Below are positions 24,149 to 37,980 of a DNA stretch of 64,000 nt, piece by piece (within the stretch, counting starts at the first letter, position 1; each line of letters starts with the position of its first letter). Origin of the DNA: Leptoclinus maculatus (lineage: Eukaryota > Chordata > Actinopteri > Perciformes > Stichaeidae); assembly GCA_032191485.1 (NCBI GenBank), contig JAVDOI010000011.1, positions 16,722,617 to 16,786,616 on the forward strand. The letters run 5' to 3'. A program made the position numbers and the translations under genes. The notes under the pieces are model-generated. The model was not told where the DNA came from. It saw nothing but the letters and a program-made list of their open reading frames with translations, and made no database searches.

Positions 24149-25070
24149 GCTTTTATTTAAACCTCTGTTTTGTTCTCTTGTTGATCTCCACACTTAATTA
24201 ACTGGTGAGCTAGCTCTAGCTTAGCTCAAATACAGTTGTGTAGTGATACGCAACCTTTAATGTGTGTGTGTCAGCTCTCCAGTTGAGTCTCACGGCCCTT
24301 CTGGTTCTGACTTCCTGCTGCCTCCTCATGTGTACTCCACATCTAGCACAATGCTCTGGTGCTCGCGAGCTGCGTTTCTTCCACAAATTAAAAACCACCA
24401 CTCTCATCATCTCGTTAGCAGAGTAGGGGCACTGTGAGCTCCACCAGATTGATTCTCTGTTGACATTTAGTATTATGGATCACCTTTATAAGTGCAGCTA
24501 CTCCCAACGTCAACCGTCACTTCCCATCTATAAATCTCATGGTTTTTCACAGAGGACATTTTGACTTAAGAACAAGTGAAACGTATAACACAAACGATGG
24601 CAACGACATTTAAATATCCCAGTAAGCCATGACGGTGTGACATTCATTGTATTATTTACACTTTTGCCACTGTTATATGTCAAGATGTATTAGCCTGCTG
24701 GATTTTTAACTTGTGATCACAAATGATTTAGTTCCATCCTGGACAGAAGTAACTGCTCTGCTCATTGCCTTTCCTACCTTAGTTGGCATTTATTGCTTAA
24801 GAAAGTATGCAAAACTTAAATTTTTTAAAGTTTAGATCCTGTTGAGTCGTATTAGTCCATTCGATAACAGTAAATCACTTTGGCTCAACAACAGTGTAGA
24901 AGTCTTAAAGCGTGCTATATTGACCCAAAGAGGTGAGTTTGCAGCTGAAAAATCTGTTCTTCCTGCATCCAGCGCCGTCATTTTACGTAACAAGTGACGT
25001 AGATGGATGCAAAGAAGAACTCCCGGCTATTTCAGCTTGGATCTGGGTAGACGGGGGGGGCGTGCTCTAG

Positions 25071-25421
25071 ATGCCGCTCAGAATCAGAACTTACTTATTC
25101 TCTTTACTGGCTACGTTTCCAACAGCGAGAATTGCATCCCGAAATATGAGTGCAAAAGATGTTTATGGACGAGGATACTTTACGGCTAAACATTTTTTAC
25201 TCGAGCCAGAGTATACAACTGAAGAAGAAATGCAGCGGAGAGGGGCTGAGGCCAAGAGGATATTTGTGGCGGGGGCCCCGGGCATCAGAAGCTCCTGCCC
25301 TTGTACATGTCCCTGCAAGCGTGAGAGAACTCAGCTTGCTCGGTCAATAGATCACGCACCGAGGAATTTATTGCTTCAATTGACTGCATCTACTATGAAC
25401 ACTTATTGGAAATCCAAATAA
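25071..25421 (+). pseudogene. Fragment of a repeat-associated ORF (weak P2X7-C-terminus resemblance)
   Basis: A 116-codon ORF with unusual protein-like content in an otherwise empty region: an acidic stretch (HFLLEPEYTTEEEMQRRG) followed by a Cys-rich patch (SSCPCTCPCKRE). Fish genomes carry many short sequences related to the P2X7 C-terminal domain, with an FEP-type motif followed by paired Cys. The resemblance is weak and the zinc-ligand pattern incomplete, so it is at best a degraded copy. Confidence 0.25.
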
Positions 25422-27899
25422 AAGGTGGTTAATTCTCCTATAAACACTCTGTGATACGGTATCTATCCGAATTTGAACAAAACAAACCTGCCAAGACCTT
25501 TAGCAGGTTAGGACAGTTGTTTTGGCTCCGTGGGGGAGGAGGGAGAGTTGATTGTTCATGTATGATAAGTTGATATTTCTCTGTGTTTGGATGAGTTGTT
25601 TTATTTATGTTGAACTGGGTGGTCTGGGTGGGGAGGTGTTGCACTCTCAAATGAATATTTATCCAGCCAAATTTCCTCTAAAGATGTGAAATTATGTCTG
25701 CAAATCTGACTGTTTTCTGCAAATGGCACACCTCACATTGTTTTAATTGCAAGCATGTGTTTTCACGTTGCTCCTGGACACCACAGAGGTTGAGATCTAT
25801 TCGTTTCATGTGCGCTGTATTTTTAAACTGTATACTTTAAATGAACTTACCGTAGTCTCTCTCTCTGTGAAGTGTGTAACAACATTATGCCGGGCTGTCC
25901 CTGCAGTCCCTGGTTTAATTGTCCTTGTCGCTGAATTCTGACTCCAACGCTCTGTTAAATTATATGTGGAGACTTGGTGATAACAGCACAGGGCATTATA
26001 TGGTCGCTCTCTCGCTCGCTCTCTCTCTCTCCCTCTGTAAACTTGGGGAAAGCTTGTTACCATTAGCACATATTTCACAGTCCATTTGCTTCCCTCCATT
26101 TTGAAATTAGGGCCGGCATTAAGCTGAGAGTGAGGTCTTTAATGGCTTTGATTGCCCAATAACCTCAGCCTCAAGTTTCAGATGTTTCCAATGTGAAAAG
26201 ATCACAATCCAAAGTGGAGCAGCTGGCTTCTGAAGAAGAAAACGAGGGGTTGTCTTATGAGTAAAAACATTCATATAAAAATACGTGAAAGGAATCAAAA
26301 TCGACATAAAATAGACATGCAAAAGTTATTTGATATATGAGCTAATCTGAGTCTGGAAGAATAGTCAATGGGGGTTCAAGTCATGCAAGATTCATATCCT
26401 CAGAGAGGAAAGGGTCCAGAAGAGCTCATCTCAGCTTAAGGATAGGTTCACATATTCTAGTAATAATTCCTCCTCTCCATACTGGCCGTGAACAGATTCC
26501 TTCTTAACTCCATTCCAGTTCAGGGGACGGGGGACAAAATCCACAATCCTCTGTTCTGTGCAAGAATCCTTTCTTAAATTACGCAGATGATAATATGAGG
26601 CATTGAATTAGACAAATAAAGTGTGTACAGTCCTTTTAACACCAAAGCATCTGTTTGTGTTTGCCTGGACAGTGTTTTCATGCTCCATGAATTTAAAGAG
26701 GTACTAAAAGGACTGAACTGAATCGTAGAATACGTTTTTTTCTTCCACTGTAATCGCTGTATAGGGGGCGATCTTCTCAGGCCTGGTATGGATGGACAAG
26801 AGGAACACTGGCAGCAAACGGTAAGAGCAAATGTGAACCTATACTCAAGAGGTCAGTTTTTTTGCTCTGCTTTTGACCACAACTGAATTGTTACTGCTCT
26901 ATCTATTTAAGAAATCTTTACATTTTCTATTCATTAACTTTGCTCCTATCCTGAAGATCTTGCAGTTCTGCCTTAAATCCACTAGGTGTAGCAGCCTCCC
27001 CTCTGTTGCACAGTCCTGGCCGCTCTCATGCTAACAGAACTCATTCTTGCCATTTAAAAGATATTTCAGAACACGTGAGGCAAACAACACATCATCTTAG
27101 ATAAAGATGTTATCTAACCTGCAATTTAACAGGCTCTTAAGATGAATAAAAGATGAAACTCTCATGCGTTGTGCATTGTGTCGGTGGTAAATGGCACGAG
27201 TATGGGGATTTCTAGAGTTCCGTTGTGCATTTGGGTCTTTATACATGCATCATTGCAAAGCAGTGCTGCATCATTAATAGAATAAAATCTGATTGAGAAT
27301 GAGTGCAGTGAAAGATTGCTTGGTTCCACCTCTGTTTATTGTGATAAAGGCAGATATTCGCACTAATATGCAGCCGTCTAATGACTTCTATCACACTGGC
27401 GTCTCGTTAAACATGACTGCACACAATTTATGACTCCGTTTAATCTGTTGAAAATGTGTTTAAGGCAAAAAAAAAAAACACAGCAGTTAAAGGAAGAAGA
27501 AGAAGAGCAAATTTGGGGGGTTTTCTCACTGCCCCTCTCCTCCCCTGTCCCAGCCTGTTATAGGCAAAACTGAGATTCGGAGGAACATTTCACCATCTAG
27601 CTGCACGCAGGAGCAAAACTGAGATGCATGTACGCGCTTCATCGCGCAGCAGAGATACACACAGATTTGAGGATCGCTTCCCACAAGGGTGGCAGTAATG
27701 TGAGATGTGACAAATAAAAGGGGTGAGGAAGAGTGAGAGTGTTTTTTTTTTTTTACTCCACACACCCAGAGGAGTAAAGAATTGACATTTGTGTTGTCCG
27801 AAGTGCTGCAATTAGAGGACGCGCTTTCATCTCGTCTTCAAAGCTGTGGAGCAGCTGTGCTTCCCTGAACAATCCCAGTTCTATCTTCCATCTTTTGTA

Positions 27900-27938
27900 T
27901 GTGTGTGTGTAAGTGTGTGTGTGTGTGTGTGTGTGTGG
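27900..27938. repeat. (TG)n microsatellite
   Basis: TG repeat interrupted once by AAG. Confidence 0.92.
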
Positions 27939-28624
27939 ATTTTCAGTTTCTGCATCTCTGAACACTGTCTCCCTATATTTCATGTGGCATAACAGGTAGG
28001 AAGGCCCATTAACAAACACCCAGTCAACCCTCATGACTTTTGCTGTTAAATCAGTTTGTGTGCTGCTGAATAAAATGGCAAAAGAGCGCAATGCTGCACA
28101 GACTGTGGAGGCAGGCTGAGATACAGTAACAAGGTGGAAGATTCCTCGCTGGGAGAACTTGATGTCAACTGAAACACGCATGCTCAAACAAACACACAGG
28201 CCGACCTCGTCCTCGGAGTGATCCCACCTCGAGCAGTTTCTGTCTTTTGTTTTCGTGCTTTCAACTGGTTTTCAAGAGAAGTTTCCCTCAGTCAGGACCA
28301 TGACCTATTTAAACATAAATACACACCTTAAAAGCTTTGGCTTTGAGGTTATCAGACAGAAAGCTTTCTCTGGGGTTATGTTTTTTTTACTTAATTCTTT
28401 TTATTTTAAGATCTGGGTCACCGATGGGGAACGAGGGGAAGAAGTCATCACAGAAATGAGAACAATACACTCCAGGATATTATTCTTTTTTTTCATAATT
28501 TGAAATACTCTACTACCCTCTCTCACCCTGTGCATTTTTCTGTCTCTTTCTCTATCTCTCAACCCCTGTGGATTTATTTTTTCATATCCCAGGGTGTTAT
28601 TGTAGGGAAACTGTTCTCACCCCT

Positions 28625-28630
<6 letters not shown>

Positions 28631-28660
<30 letters not shown>
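28631..28660. repeat. (CAG)10 microsatellite
   Basis: Ten perfect CAG units in non-coding DNA. They produce a spurious poly-Ser ORF. Confidence 0.95.
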
Positions 28661-28664
<4 letters not shown>

Positions 28665-29984
28665 GTATTTCATGCGCTGACATGATTGCGTTTGTGTCTG
28701 TTAAGCCCCGATGCTTTTTTGAGGGCCTGAGCTGAAAACATCTGTCTTCAACACGACTGTTGACCTCTGAGTCTAAAGAACATCATGAAGTTACATAGCC
28801 ACTGTTTACAGTACTGTGCGTCTCGTACATACTGTCCTCTTTTCTCCCGCTTTGTTTCAGCCTAAGCTTAGTACCATATAGCTTTAAAGATTTAAAGATC
28901 TTTTCCATGGTTCGAAGGTGACTCTTCCAGATAAGACACAGCAATGTCATTAGCGTCTCGCAGTGACATCCATACATTGCCCCGTGGGGAGGTTTGCATC
29001 CCCTGTTTGAGCCTTTTTTTCTCAGAGCGGCGCCATCTGTAGCCTTCACCATTGTCCGGGTCTCCTGAAAGCTGTGCGTCGGCTCAGTCTCCTGAGATCC
29101 CATGAGTCATCAATCTGCCCCGTGGCCTCTGTTGTACTGAAGGAGATCCAGCCCTCCATCACTTTCTGGTCACTTAATAACACACTTGCCGACATGAGAT
29201 ATTCACCCAGATACACTGAAAGAAGGATGCTCACCGACACATGCAAAGGGGATTAAATTCCACAAATGTTCTAGACAGTGAAATCTGAGCTATGGTAAAT
29301 ATGTGAACGAGAAAATGTGTTGTAACTCTCGGCAGAGGCTCCGTTGAGCTGTCGCCAGGTTTCCACTTTTGTTTGAGAAAATATGTCTTTGTTTTCTGAT
29401 TTGCATCTGATATCATAATCATAATTGCATAATTCACCATCCATGTCATGGAAGTTAATCATTGAAGATGTTTATCTGTGGCGGATAAAAGAAGAAAAGA
29501 TAAGCGTGCTGGCTTTATCTATGATGATGTCGTTTTATTTGAAGTTAAAAGAATTCAGCTTGAGGAAGAAATTAGGATATGTGGGCCATGATTTGATAAC
29601 ATTTGAAACATCATGATAGGACTGTGAGAGGTTTGCGCTTGGTTCTTTTTTTTCCATTTTCCATTCACATATACACATTTACAAGATGTAAGACATGTAA
29701 ATGTGCCCTGGTAGCATGGAAATCAGCAAAACGGGCTTGACCGCCTATCTGGTCACATATTGAATTATTGATAAACAGAAGGTGGGCTAAGCAGGGGAGC
29801 AGACTTCCAGATGGGACAATTAAAGAAGATGAACATACTCCTCAGAAAAACCATCCATCCTCTCTTCCTGTCCAGCACTCCCCACTGTCGATGTACAGTA
29901 AACCCTTTGAATACAAATCCTTTATTTAAATAGATGGTTGTTCGTGTATTTACCGCTGTTGTTAGCCACGCTAGCGGCTCTCTG

Positions 29985-30235
29985 ATCTCTGTTGGTAATA
30001 GTCAGTTGGTCAGTCAACCATTTTGGTCGGGACTGAAATATCTCAACAACTATTGGATTGCCATGAAATTTGCAGAAATATTCATTGTCCCCAGACGTTG
30101 GATAGTAATGACTTTGGTGACCCCCTGACTTTTCCTTTAGTGCCACTAGCAGGTTAACATTTGTGGTTTTGAGTACAATTTCTCAATAGCAATTGGAAGG
30201 ATAGCTATGAAATGTGGTCCTGATGAACTGGCACA
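29985..30235 (+). repeat. Teleost interspersed repeat
   Basis: Contains ACTGAAATATCTCAACAACT, then ATTGGATTGCCATGAAATTT, and later GACCCCCTGACTTTTCCTTT. This is the recognisable word order of a repeat family abundant in fish, with internal near-duplication of the CTCAACAACTATTGG section. Confidence 0.65.
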
Positions 30236-31513
30236 GAGACAGGCTACACAGGGTTTAAACACACGAGGGAGGTGTAGTTGATTATATTGATTAGGTGGGA
30301 TCAATCAGGGGCGGGGCAGACAATCACAGTGGTGGGAAAACACACAAAGGCAGGAAGTGAAGTGAGCTGAAATGAGAGGATTATTAAGTAACACAAAAAA
30401 AAAAAAGAAAACAGGACTAGACATGACAAACCCATTAGCTAATGGGATTTTTTCATTGTATTCTGGATTACTGCAGAAAATAAGCTCTGGCAAATTTATG
30501 ATACTTGCACGTTTTGTTCAGTAAGATAATGGTCACAAATGAACACCACTTATGATTTTTGAAGCGCAAATACAATTGCCAGAAGTAAAAAGCTAAACGT
30601 TAGGCTAAAAACAAACTACACCACGGTCGCATGACTTCAAAACGTAAAAATCTCGTAAGCTTGTGTTAACCACAGACCTTATTTCAGGCATCTAACCAAA
30701 AACCCAATCAGAAAACCCATTCACTTTGAGACAAGGGAACTGGAAGTGTAAAAAATGCTGACTCATGTCTGGGTTTTAGGATTAATTGTGTTATCCTGCA
30801 TTCAGACACTGATGAGTAAGACAGATACAGAGAGATCTGCCCACCACAAAGCAGGCTCTGCTGCTGAATGAACTTTCCATCCATCTTGCACTAGAGCTGT
30901 CATGGTATAATATGGCATCAGGGTGGTGTAAAGAGTACAGAGACCCCTTTTCAATCTCCCAAGCGTCCGCCTCGCTGTGGTGTCCTTGACACCCACACAG
31001 AATCCCTACAGCCTCAGGGAGGCTGTTCTGTAACCGACCCTGACCTTTGACATCTGCGTGGACGAACAGCAGGGAAAATATTTTTTTTCCTATGGGAGCC
31101 ATATCACATTGTTAGATGCACAGCAAGCCCTAAAGTGGCTTACAGCAGGTTGCACGGGTTACAGCAGCATTTGGTCAGCTGGTGAGGACAGATGGCTGTG
31201 TTGGTGGTGGTGGTGGTGAGCTCATCTCCTGGTCTGTTGTCGGTGATTCAACAGCTTTTAATTCAAATCAAATAAAGTAACAGTCTGTCAGGTAGAGCCC
31301 CCAAAAAAAAGCTGTCAGACGTCCTTTCGTGTCTGAGTTTATCTCTCAGTGAAGGTGAGAGAAAAGGCCAGATTGTTTTTTTCACATGATGACACTCAAT
31401 TAAACAGTTATGTGGCTGAAACAGAGGTGGTAAAGTGTTTTTTGGTTCTCTGGCTGCAGCCAAATAAAAGGAACTAAAATGATTCCTCCCACAGTCTCCC
31501 AGCTGTGTCCCCT

Positions 31514-31516
<3 letters not shown>

Positions 31517-31551
<35 letters not shown>
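31517..31551. repeat. (TG)n microsatellite
   Basis: About 17 TG units. Confidence 0.93.
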
Positions 31552-31552
<1 letters not shown>

Positions 31553-34500
31553 TCTGAGCATGTTTGCGTCCGCTCGTGCTCGTGTGGTCACATCTGAACT
31601 TTCCAGAGGGTAAAAGAGGCTCCTGCTGTGTTCCTGTTTGACAAGTCCCTTCCTAAAATAGAACAGATCGTGTCTGCTGTCTGCTTCTCTTCTATAGAAT
31701 TGAAGAAAGAAAACAAACCGGACAAATGCACAGTCACAGGGCCATCCCGCTGCATTAATGAATGTTTGAGGTGTTTCTATTCCTGGATCATTAGAGTGAA
31801 GCTGTGTTGTCCTGACTCCCCTCTTTGGCCATGTGTTCTTCTTGATCCTTATTATTATCGGTGTGAATTAGGATTAATTCAGTGCATCAGCCATTAATTC
31901 TGCCTGCATCGATCTGATAAAAGAGACAAATGAGTCACTTTGGCTTCAGGAATGAGTCCATTTTAAAAGGCTTTGACTCATATTACTTGACTTTTTAAAT
32001 ATTAAAGCACCTCACCCTGGCGTACATAATTTTAGTGAAATGCAGCTCTGTTCTCACATCATCGCCAAGCACTTTGAGTTTGTTCTCCTCTGAAGGGAAG
32101 ATTATACTTTGCTCTTCATTATGACCCAGTTGGTCAGCGCACTGAAATGTACAAATCTTTCATTTCAAAATCCCCCACATTGCAGACAAGGAAAGCAACC
32201 TGGGGATTTGTGTTGCTTCACTGAACCTATGAAGTCCTATGAAGCATGGCAGCATTTTTGCTACACAGCAGTTTTCAACTCTATAAAACTGCCAGAAATA
32301 CTCTGTCAATCTACTCCGCCAGCTTTTAAGGCAGCGCTGTTTGTTATCCCCTCTTAATAAAAGAAAGAACATGTATGTATCAATTGAATTCATGTATATT
32401 TTTGCCAAAAGAAAATTAATCAAATTGGTATTGACAAATTCCAACCAAATGGTAAAAAAATGTAATTTGAACACGATCCCTCCCCTCTCGTACTTCTCTC
32501 ATAGTTATAGGACCTCACAAGTGTTCATGAGAAAGCAGGGTTGTAGTCTTCCAACATGGCCTCTGAGCACCTATTAATGGTACGAACAATGTTAAGCTCC
32601 AATGATCAGCCAAATACCGCATATGGCTCTCATTAACACAAATAAACAACAGCACATGTTTTTCGTGTCTTTCTGAGACGCAGTTCCTTCAAGGAGAGAG
32701 TGGACTGTAACTGCTTCAAAGCTGTTTTCTTTATCGTCTTTTCTTGTCACAGTCTGCTCCCAGTTTCTACCTAAACTCTCAAGGGGTCTTTCTATCCCGC
32801 TGTCCTTATCTCCCTCCCCTCTCCTCCCTCCCGCTCTTTCTGTCTCTCTGTTGGGGATGTTTGTGCAGCTTGTCACCGCGCCATCACTCCAGTGGGATGT
32901 CTGTCGCCGAGTGGTCTTCTGTACTATACCCTCCCGCTCTGTTAATCCCCCTTTTCAGAGCGGAACCTAAAAAAATGTGCCTGGATTTAATGTTCTCTCT
33001 GGAGTCGCTAGCTATATGATTCTAGATTCCTGTCCTGTCCTGTCTGTTTTTCTTTTTTTCCCACACACTGTCACTAACTGCTCTCTTTGCATGAATATTA
33101 TTACATTTTTAGAAAATCAAAAACGTGATTTCAGATAGCAGCAGACAGAAGGGTCTACAGGATATAGCCCACAGACCACAGTGTAAATGTGAACCACCAC
33201 ATCAAGGTTTCAATGATTCAAGGATCATTTGTTTTTAATATGCGACACACAGCTGCAAAATGAAATGGAGTTGTAGCCGATTTGCTACACAAGAAAAAAG
33301 AAAATTTCCATAATCTGCTAATGTCAGCACCACAGGTTTTTATGTAGAAACGTAACATTTTAGAAACAAATATGTCCTTCCAAACTCTCCGTGTAACGAG
33401 TATCAATAGTATCACCCTGGTCAGAGCTGGCCGATGCTACGCTATGATTGGCCAGTCTGTGTTTGTTGTCCGGGTCTTGGACTCTGGACTGAAGAAATTC
33501 ACAAGTAGGTTACAAAGGGGCAGAGATACAATGGGCTGTCTTCAAACTAATACGACATTGTAAGGGAGATCTTGACCTAAACAGTGGCCATGCGACCTTA
33601 CAGTAACAGTAAGCTAGATTTTGACACATTTTTATGAATTTGCATGAATCACTACCTCATGTGGGCGTTAACTATCTACAGTGTATAACCATTACTATCT
33701 ACAGTGCGAGTTATGTCTCTAATGATTCATACTGTTTCCTAAGCAGCCTTTGGCAAAGAAGCATCATATGTCACCTGCTTTGTTTGCAATTTGTATTCAA
33801 TAATGGCTGTATTAACATTGGCACACATGGTATGGCATCGGCTCTAATCCTCTCATGGTCAGCACGGTTTACTAACACGCCAGACAGACTTCACCTCCTG
33901 TTTCTTAAGCCCAGGTGGAAGAGACAACTATCTTACTGTTTCCCCGCCATAGTTGTCAGTAATCACTCTGTTGTTCTGTCTCTTCCTGCTGCTGATGTTG
34001 TGCTCTTAAAGAGATAAGACACATCTGCTCTGCCCCACAAGCCAGCTGATTAGCATTTGCATCGTCACAATTCACCCATAGGGCACCCTACCAGCGTGAG
34101 CATTAACATTGGCATCATTAATAGCATGATCTCCATTCAGAGCCGTCTCCGCCAGACAGCACCTCTCTCCAGCTAAGCTGCGGAGTGTGGCTGGAGTGGA
34201 CATCACTTCCGTTGAAAAACACTGTTCATCAGCCAGCCTCATTTGCACCCGGCTTATTGTTCAATGTATAATTGGATCTGCTTTCACTGACTTGGTTTAG
34301 TACGGATTTAGTGCTTCGGTAATGTTGTCTACTCTGTCACACTGACAATCTGTTACAGGCCAGAGATGAGACCAATACATCAGATCTGTCTTCATTTCTC
34401 TGGAGGATTTGATCGGGGCCGAATTTAGCAAAGACCCAGGTCAACTCATCTCCAGTAGAGGTCACACCATGACACAGTATGGAAAATATATGAGTTTATG

Positions 34501-37500
34501 AGGGATTATATTCTATTATAGATCTATATTTAGTTCAGTTGATCAAGACCCCACAAATAAAACTAAACTAAAAACAACCAAGCAGATGAACGAGGTAGTT
34601 AGAGGAGTGAATTCATGAGGATGTTTTCGGAACAGTTGCCTTGTTCTTCTCATAAGGAAGCCTGTTGCAGCATTGTGTCTCGCTCTCACTCACTCTCACT
34701 TCCTGCCACTTACAGATGGTTGACAAATGAAAGGAAAACCTTGATTAAGTAGGTGATGCAACATGATGGATGCAGATGCAATCGTACAGAACAGGAAGGG
34801 TCGCTGAATGACTTGATGCGATAAGAATGATGTGCATCATGTGATCTGATCCCAGTCACTACAACATAACACGATAACCCCTATGGGAGATTTTGGAGCG
34901 ATTTTCTCTCCACCACCGTCATGAAAACACCAAATATATTTAGGAGAACGGTGTTCCACCCTTCAGTATAGTTTCAGACACTTGGTATGTTAGTTTTTCC
35001 TTTAATCTGCAAAGCATCTGTATATTTAAAATGTATATTTTTGACTTGTGGAAAAAGTGCTGAAAGTCAGGAAGTCCTCGTTTGATGTGCCCTCTCTCTC
35101 TCTCTCTGTAATAATTATTTCTCTCTGCTCTCTCTGAAGAGCCCTGTGTGACTCTCCCTCCCTCTCCCTCATTCCCTTGCTCCTTTCCCAGTGGTAGGGT
35201 CAGAGGGCCTGTCCTCTCCCATGGAGCCGGTTGGAGTGATGAATGGCAACACGGCACAGCCAGCGGCCCGCAGCACAAACAGTAAACAGAGTGAGGGTGG
35301 AGGAAGAGAGCGGAGGGGTGTGATAAGAAAGAGAAATGAAGACCAGGAAGAGGAACGGAGGGGCTTGCCGCTAAGGACGAACAATAAAGGTCAAAAGATG
35401 TGCAGGGCGACCTCGTGTCTATTTTTGAATCAGTGCATGAAATGTGTTACATTTTTTATTAGTATTCCACGGATGAGCAAATGACGAACAAATTGAAGAG
35501 ATTTCCCCCTCGATGAGAGACTGCTTGTTGCAGTAGTGGCCTGATGCGAGCTTGTTGATCTCCCCTTCTTCTCTATGAGTTAAAAATGAATATGGAGCAT
35601 CTGTTTACCTCAACAGGAAGACCAGACAGAGCGGCAGTACTTTTGAACATGCAAAGTGCAGTCGTGTCTGACGCACTTTGGATGGTGTCACCAACGCGCT
35701 CGCTCTCAATTATGCTTATCTTGGTGTCGTGTGCGGTATTAAAAATGCATTAGACTCCAGCGCAATTATGATAGCTCTGCCAGTTGTGAATAATACATAT
35801 TTGATGGAGAGTAATACAGATTAGTGCAAACTGTTTATTAGCATTTTAATTCCGTGAGGTCTCGACTGAAGAGAGAGAGGGTGGCAAGGAAATCATTAAC
35901 ATTAAAAATCCACTTTCACGTGGCCAGGTGTGCCTATAAGCATGTGACCACAGAGGATACTTCATTATGGATGCGACAGCAGTTTGACTTTGGAGGTACT
36001 TGTGGGGTTATGTGATATTTACCAAGCATCCTTTGAGTTTCCTTTTCCAGTAGCCATTGCTTGATACTTACATAAGACTCTGTCTGTCTCGTTGCCCCTT
36101 TCTTTCTCTCTCCCTGTCTCAGTAAATCATTCCCCCAGGGCCAGTCATTAGCATCATCTGAAGTTGCCACGTCTAACATCGCTTCTCCGATGTGCCAATC
36201 TGAAAAGACAGTATCGCTTTGAGAGTCTCACAAGCTCCAGTGCAGCGAAATGATAGCTAAAGCTAAACAAAGTGTGTGTTTTACAGAGTGCGGGTGACAT
36301 TGCAGGGACTCTGGGCTGGGTGCTGGAGCAGGTGATAGTAGCGCTGCGCCACACACACGTAAACACACACGCACACCCCCTGTCGCCACCTCAGCCATCA
36401 CTCTGAATGATGTCAGTCAAATTAATTGCTGCTTCCTTCCCGTGGCATGCTTGAGGAGGTTTCACAGAGGCAAGGACAGTCCGGGGCCCGGAGAAAGTGG
36501 GCTTTTATAGGACAACTCTGTGTTTATTTGTGCGAGACAGAGAAAGAGTTATCCTCACAGTATTTTGCACTTAATCAGATTTCTAATGAGCAAAAACTCA
36601 ATTTGATTAAACAAATCTGCCCTCTAAATCTTTTGAGACTTGCTGCTTAATGAGAGCGCTTCACGACTCTGTAAGCACTTGAAAGTGTTTTTGTAACAAG
36701 CTATAGCAACTGTTTTACACTGGAATTAATCTGATTAAGACTTTTATGATTATTGAAGACAGGGCACATCGACAGAGATATTCATCAGGTCTAGTAAACA
36801 AAAGCGTAATACTTAATCAACTTAGATTTTGATTTCATTCATCATTTAAGAAATGTGTGGCAGATCGCGGAGGGAATGTTTAACTGGGTCTCGCAAAAAT
36901 CCCATCTGTGTTGCTGCTCTGCTCTCCCTTCACACTTCAACTACCTCCATCTCCCTCTCCCCCCCATTCAATCTGAATAAATTAGGGCGTCAAAGTTTAC
37001 AATCACCTCTCCGTGTTTTAGCCGTAACCCAAAATGTATGTTTAGTTGTAAGGTATCGGTTGTTGCGAGAGTTCAGTCAATTGTTTTAAGGGTGAAAAAA
37101 CAACTTTAGTGCAAAGAATGAATTAAAGAAAGCCAAAAAGGTGAGATAAAGAGGTGCCAAAGCTCCTGGCTACTCACGACTCCAGATTGGGCCTTTCACG
37201 TCACTAATGATGGCGGTACGTCACCAGACAGAACAGGCGCATGAACACCAGAGTTATGTCAGAGTGAAATTTGGGAAGTGAGACACAGCTGATCCCGTTA
37301 AGTTTTACCCTTTAGACTCTGGTGTGAAATGTGCTTCGGGAGCTTTGATCTGTGGAGGTCAAAGCTGTACAGCCAACCACACATACACCACACGGTCTAT
37401 TTCACAAAACTGGACACATTTTATTAAGCTGTGCTTTGAGATGTTTCCACGTGGCTGAAGCAGACAATTCACAACTGTTTCCTCTGATGGTTTATTCTGC

Positions 37501-37784
37501 GATGAATGTAACAAAACAACATGTATTCGTTCGACAACTGCACATTCTAAAAAGACTGTTTTAGCCGAGTACAAACATCTACATCTTTTGTTTGTGGCAT
37601 GAATGGTCCCTGTAGCTAACGGATGAAGTTAGCACATAAAAAAATAAATACAGTACGTAGAATTAGAGGTAACTGTTGATGGTGAGGGCAATGCATCCTG
37701 TTCCAACGCGCAATGCTTCCGTTTATAGGATCATTCCCGGGTCTTATCTGTAATATCTGTCATGATAATATTGTACTCACTGAG

Positions 37785-37980
37785 TTAAAGGACATTTGAC
37801 ATTGACATTTTGTGAAACTTGCTTCTTTGCTTACGCCACTCTCGTATTTGTGAAGCTACTGCCAGGAGATGGTTAGCCTAGCTTAGCATAAAGACTTGAA
37901 TAACAGTGAAACCGCTAGCCTGGCACTGGCCAAAGGTCAAACATAAGAAGTGTACCAGGATCTCTAACTACTTTACTTGT
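37785..37980 (+). repeat. Teleost interspersed repeat (TTAGCTTAGCAT family)
   Basis: Includes GGTTAGCCTAGCTTAGCATA, AAGACTTGAATAACAG and GCTAGCCTGGCACTGGCCAA, the hallmark words of a fish repeat family. Two further copies lie at 43605-43800 and 43890-44095. Confidence 0.65.

Noticed and set aside
28500..28685. ORF with poly-Ser
   Set aside because: Produced by a (CAG)10 microsatellite in non-coding DNA.
29031..29046. GCGCCATCTGTAG as a CTCF site
   Set aside because: Several mismatches to the core; kept only the three 14/14 matches.
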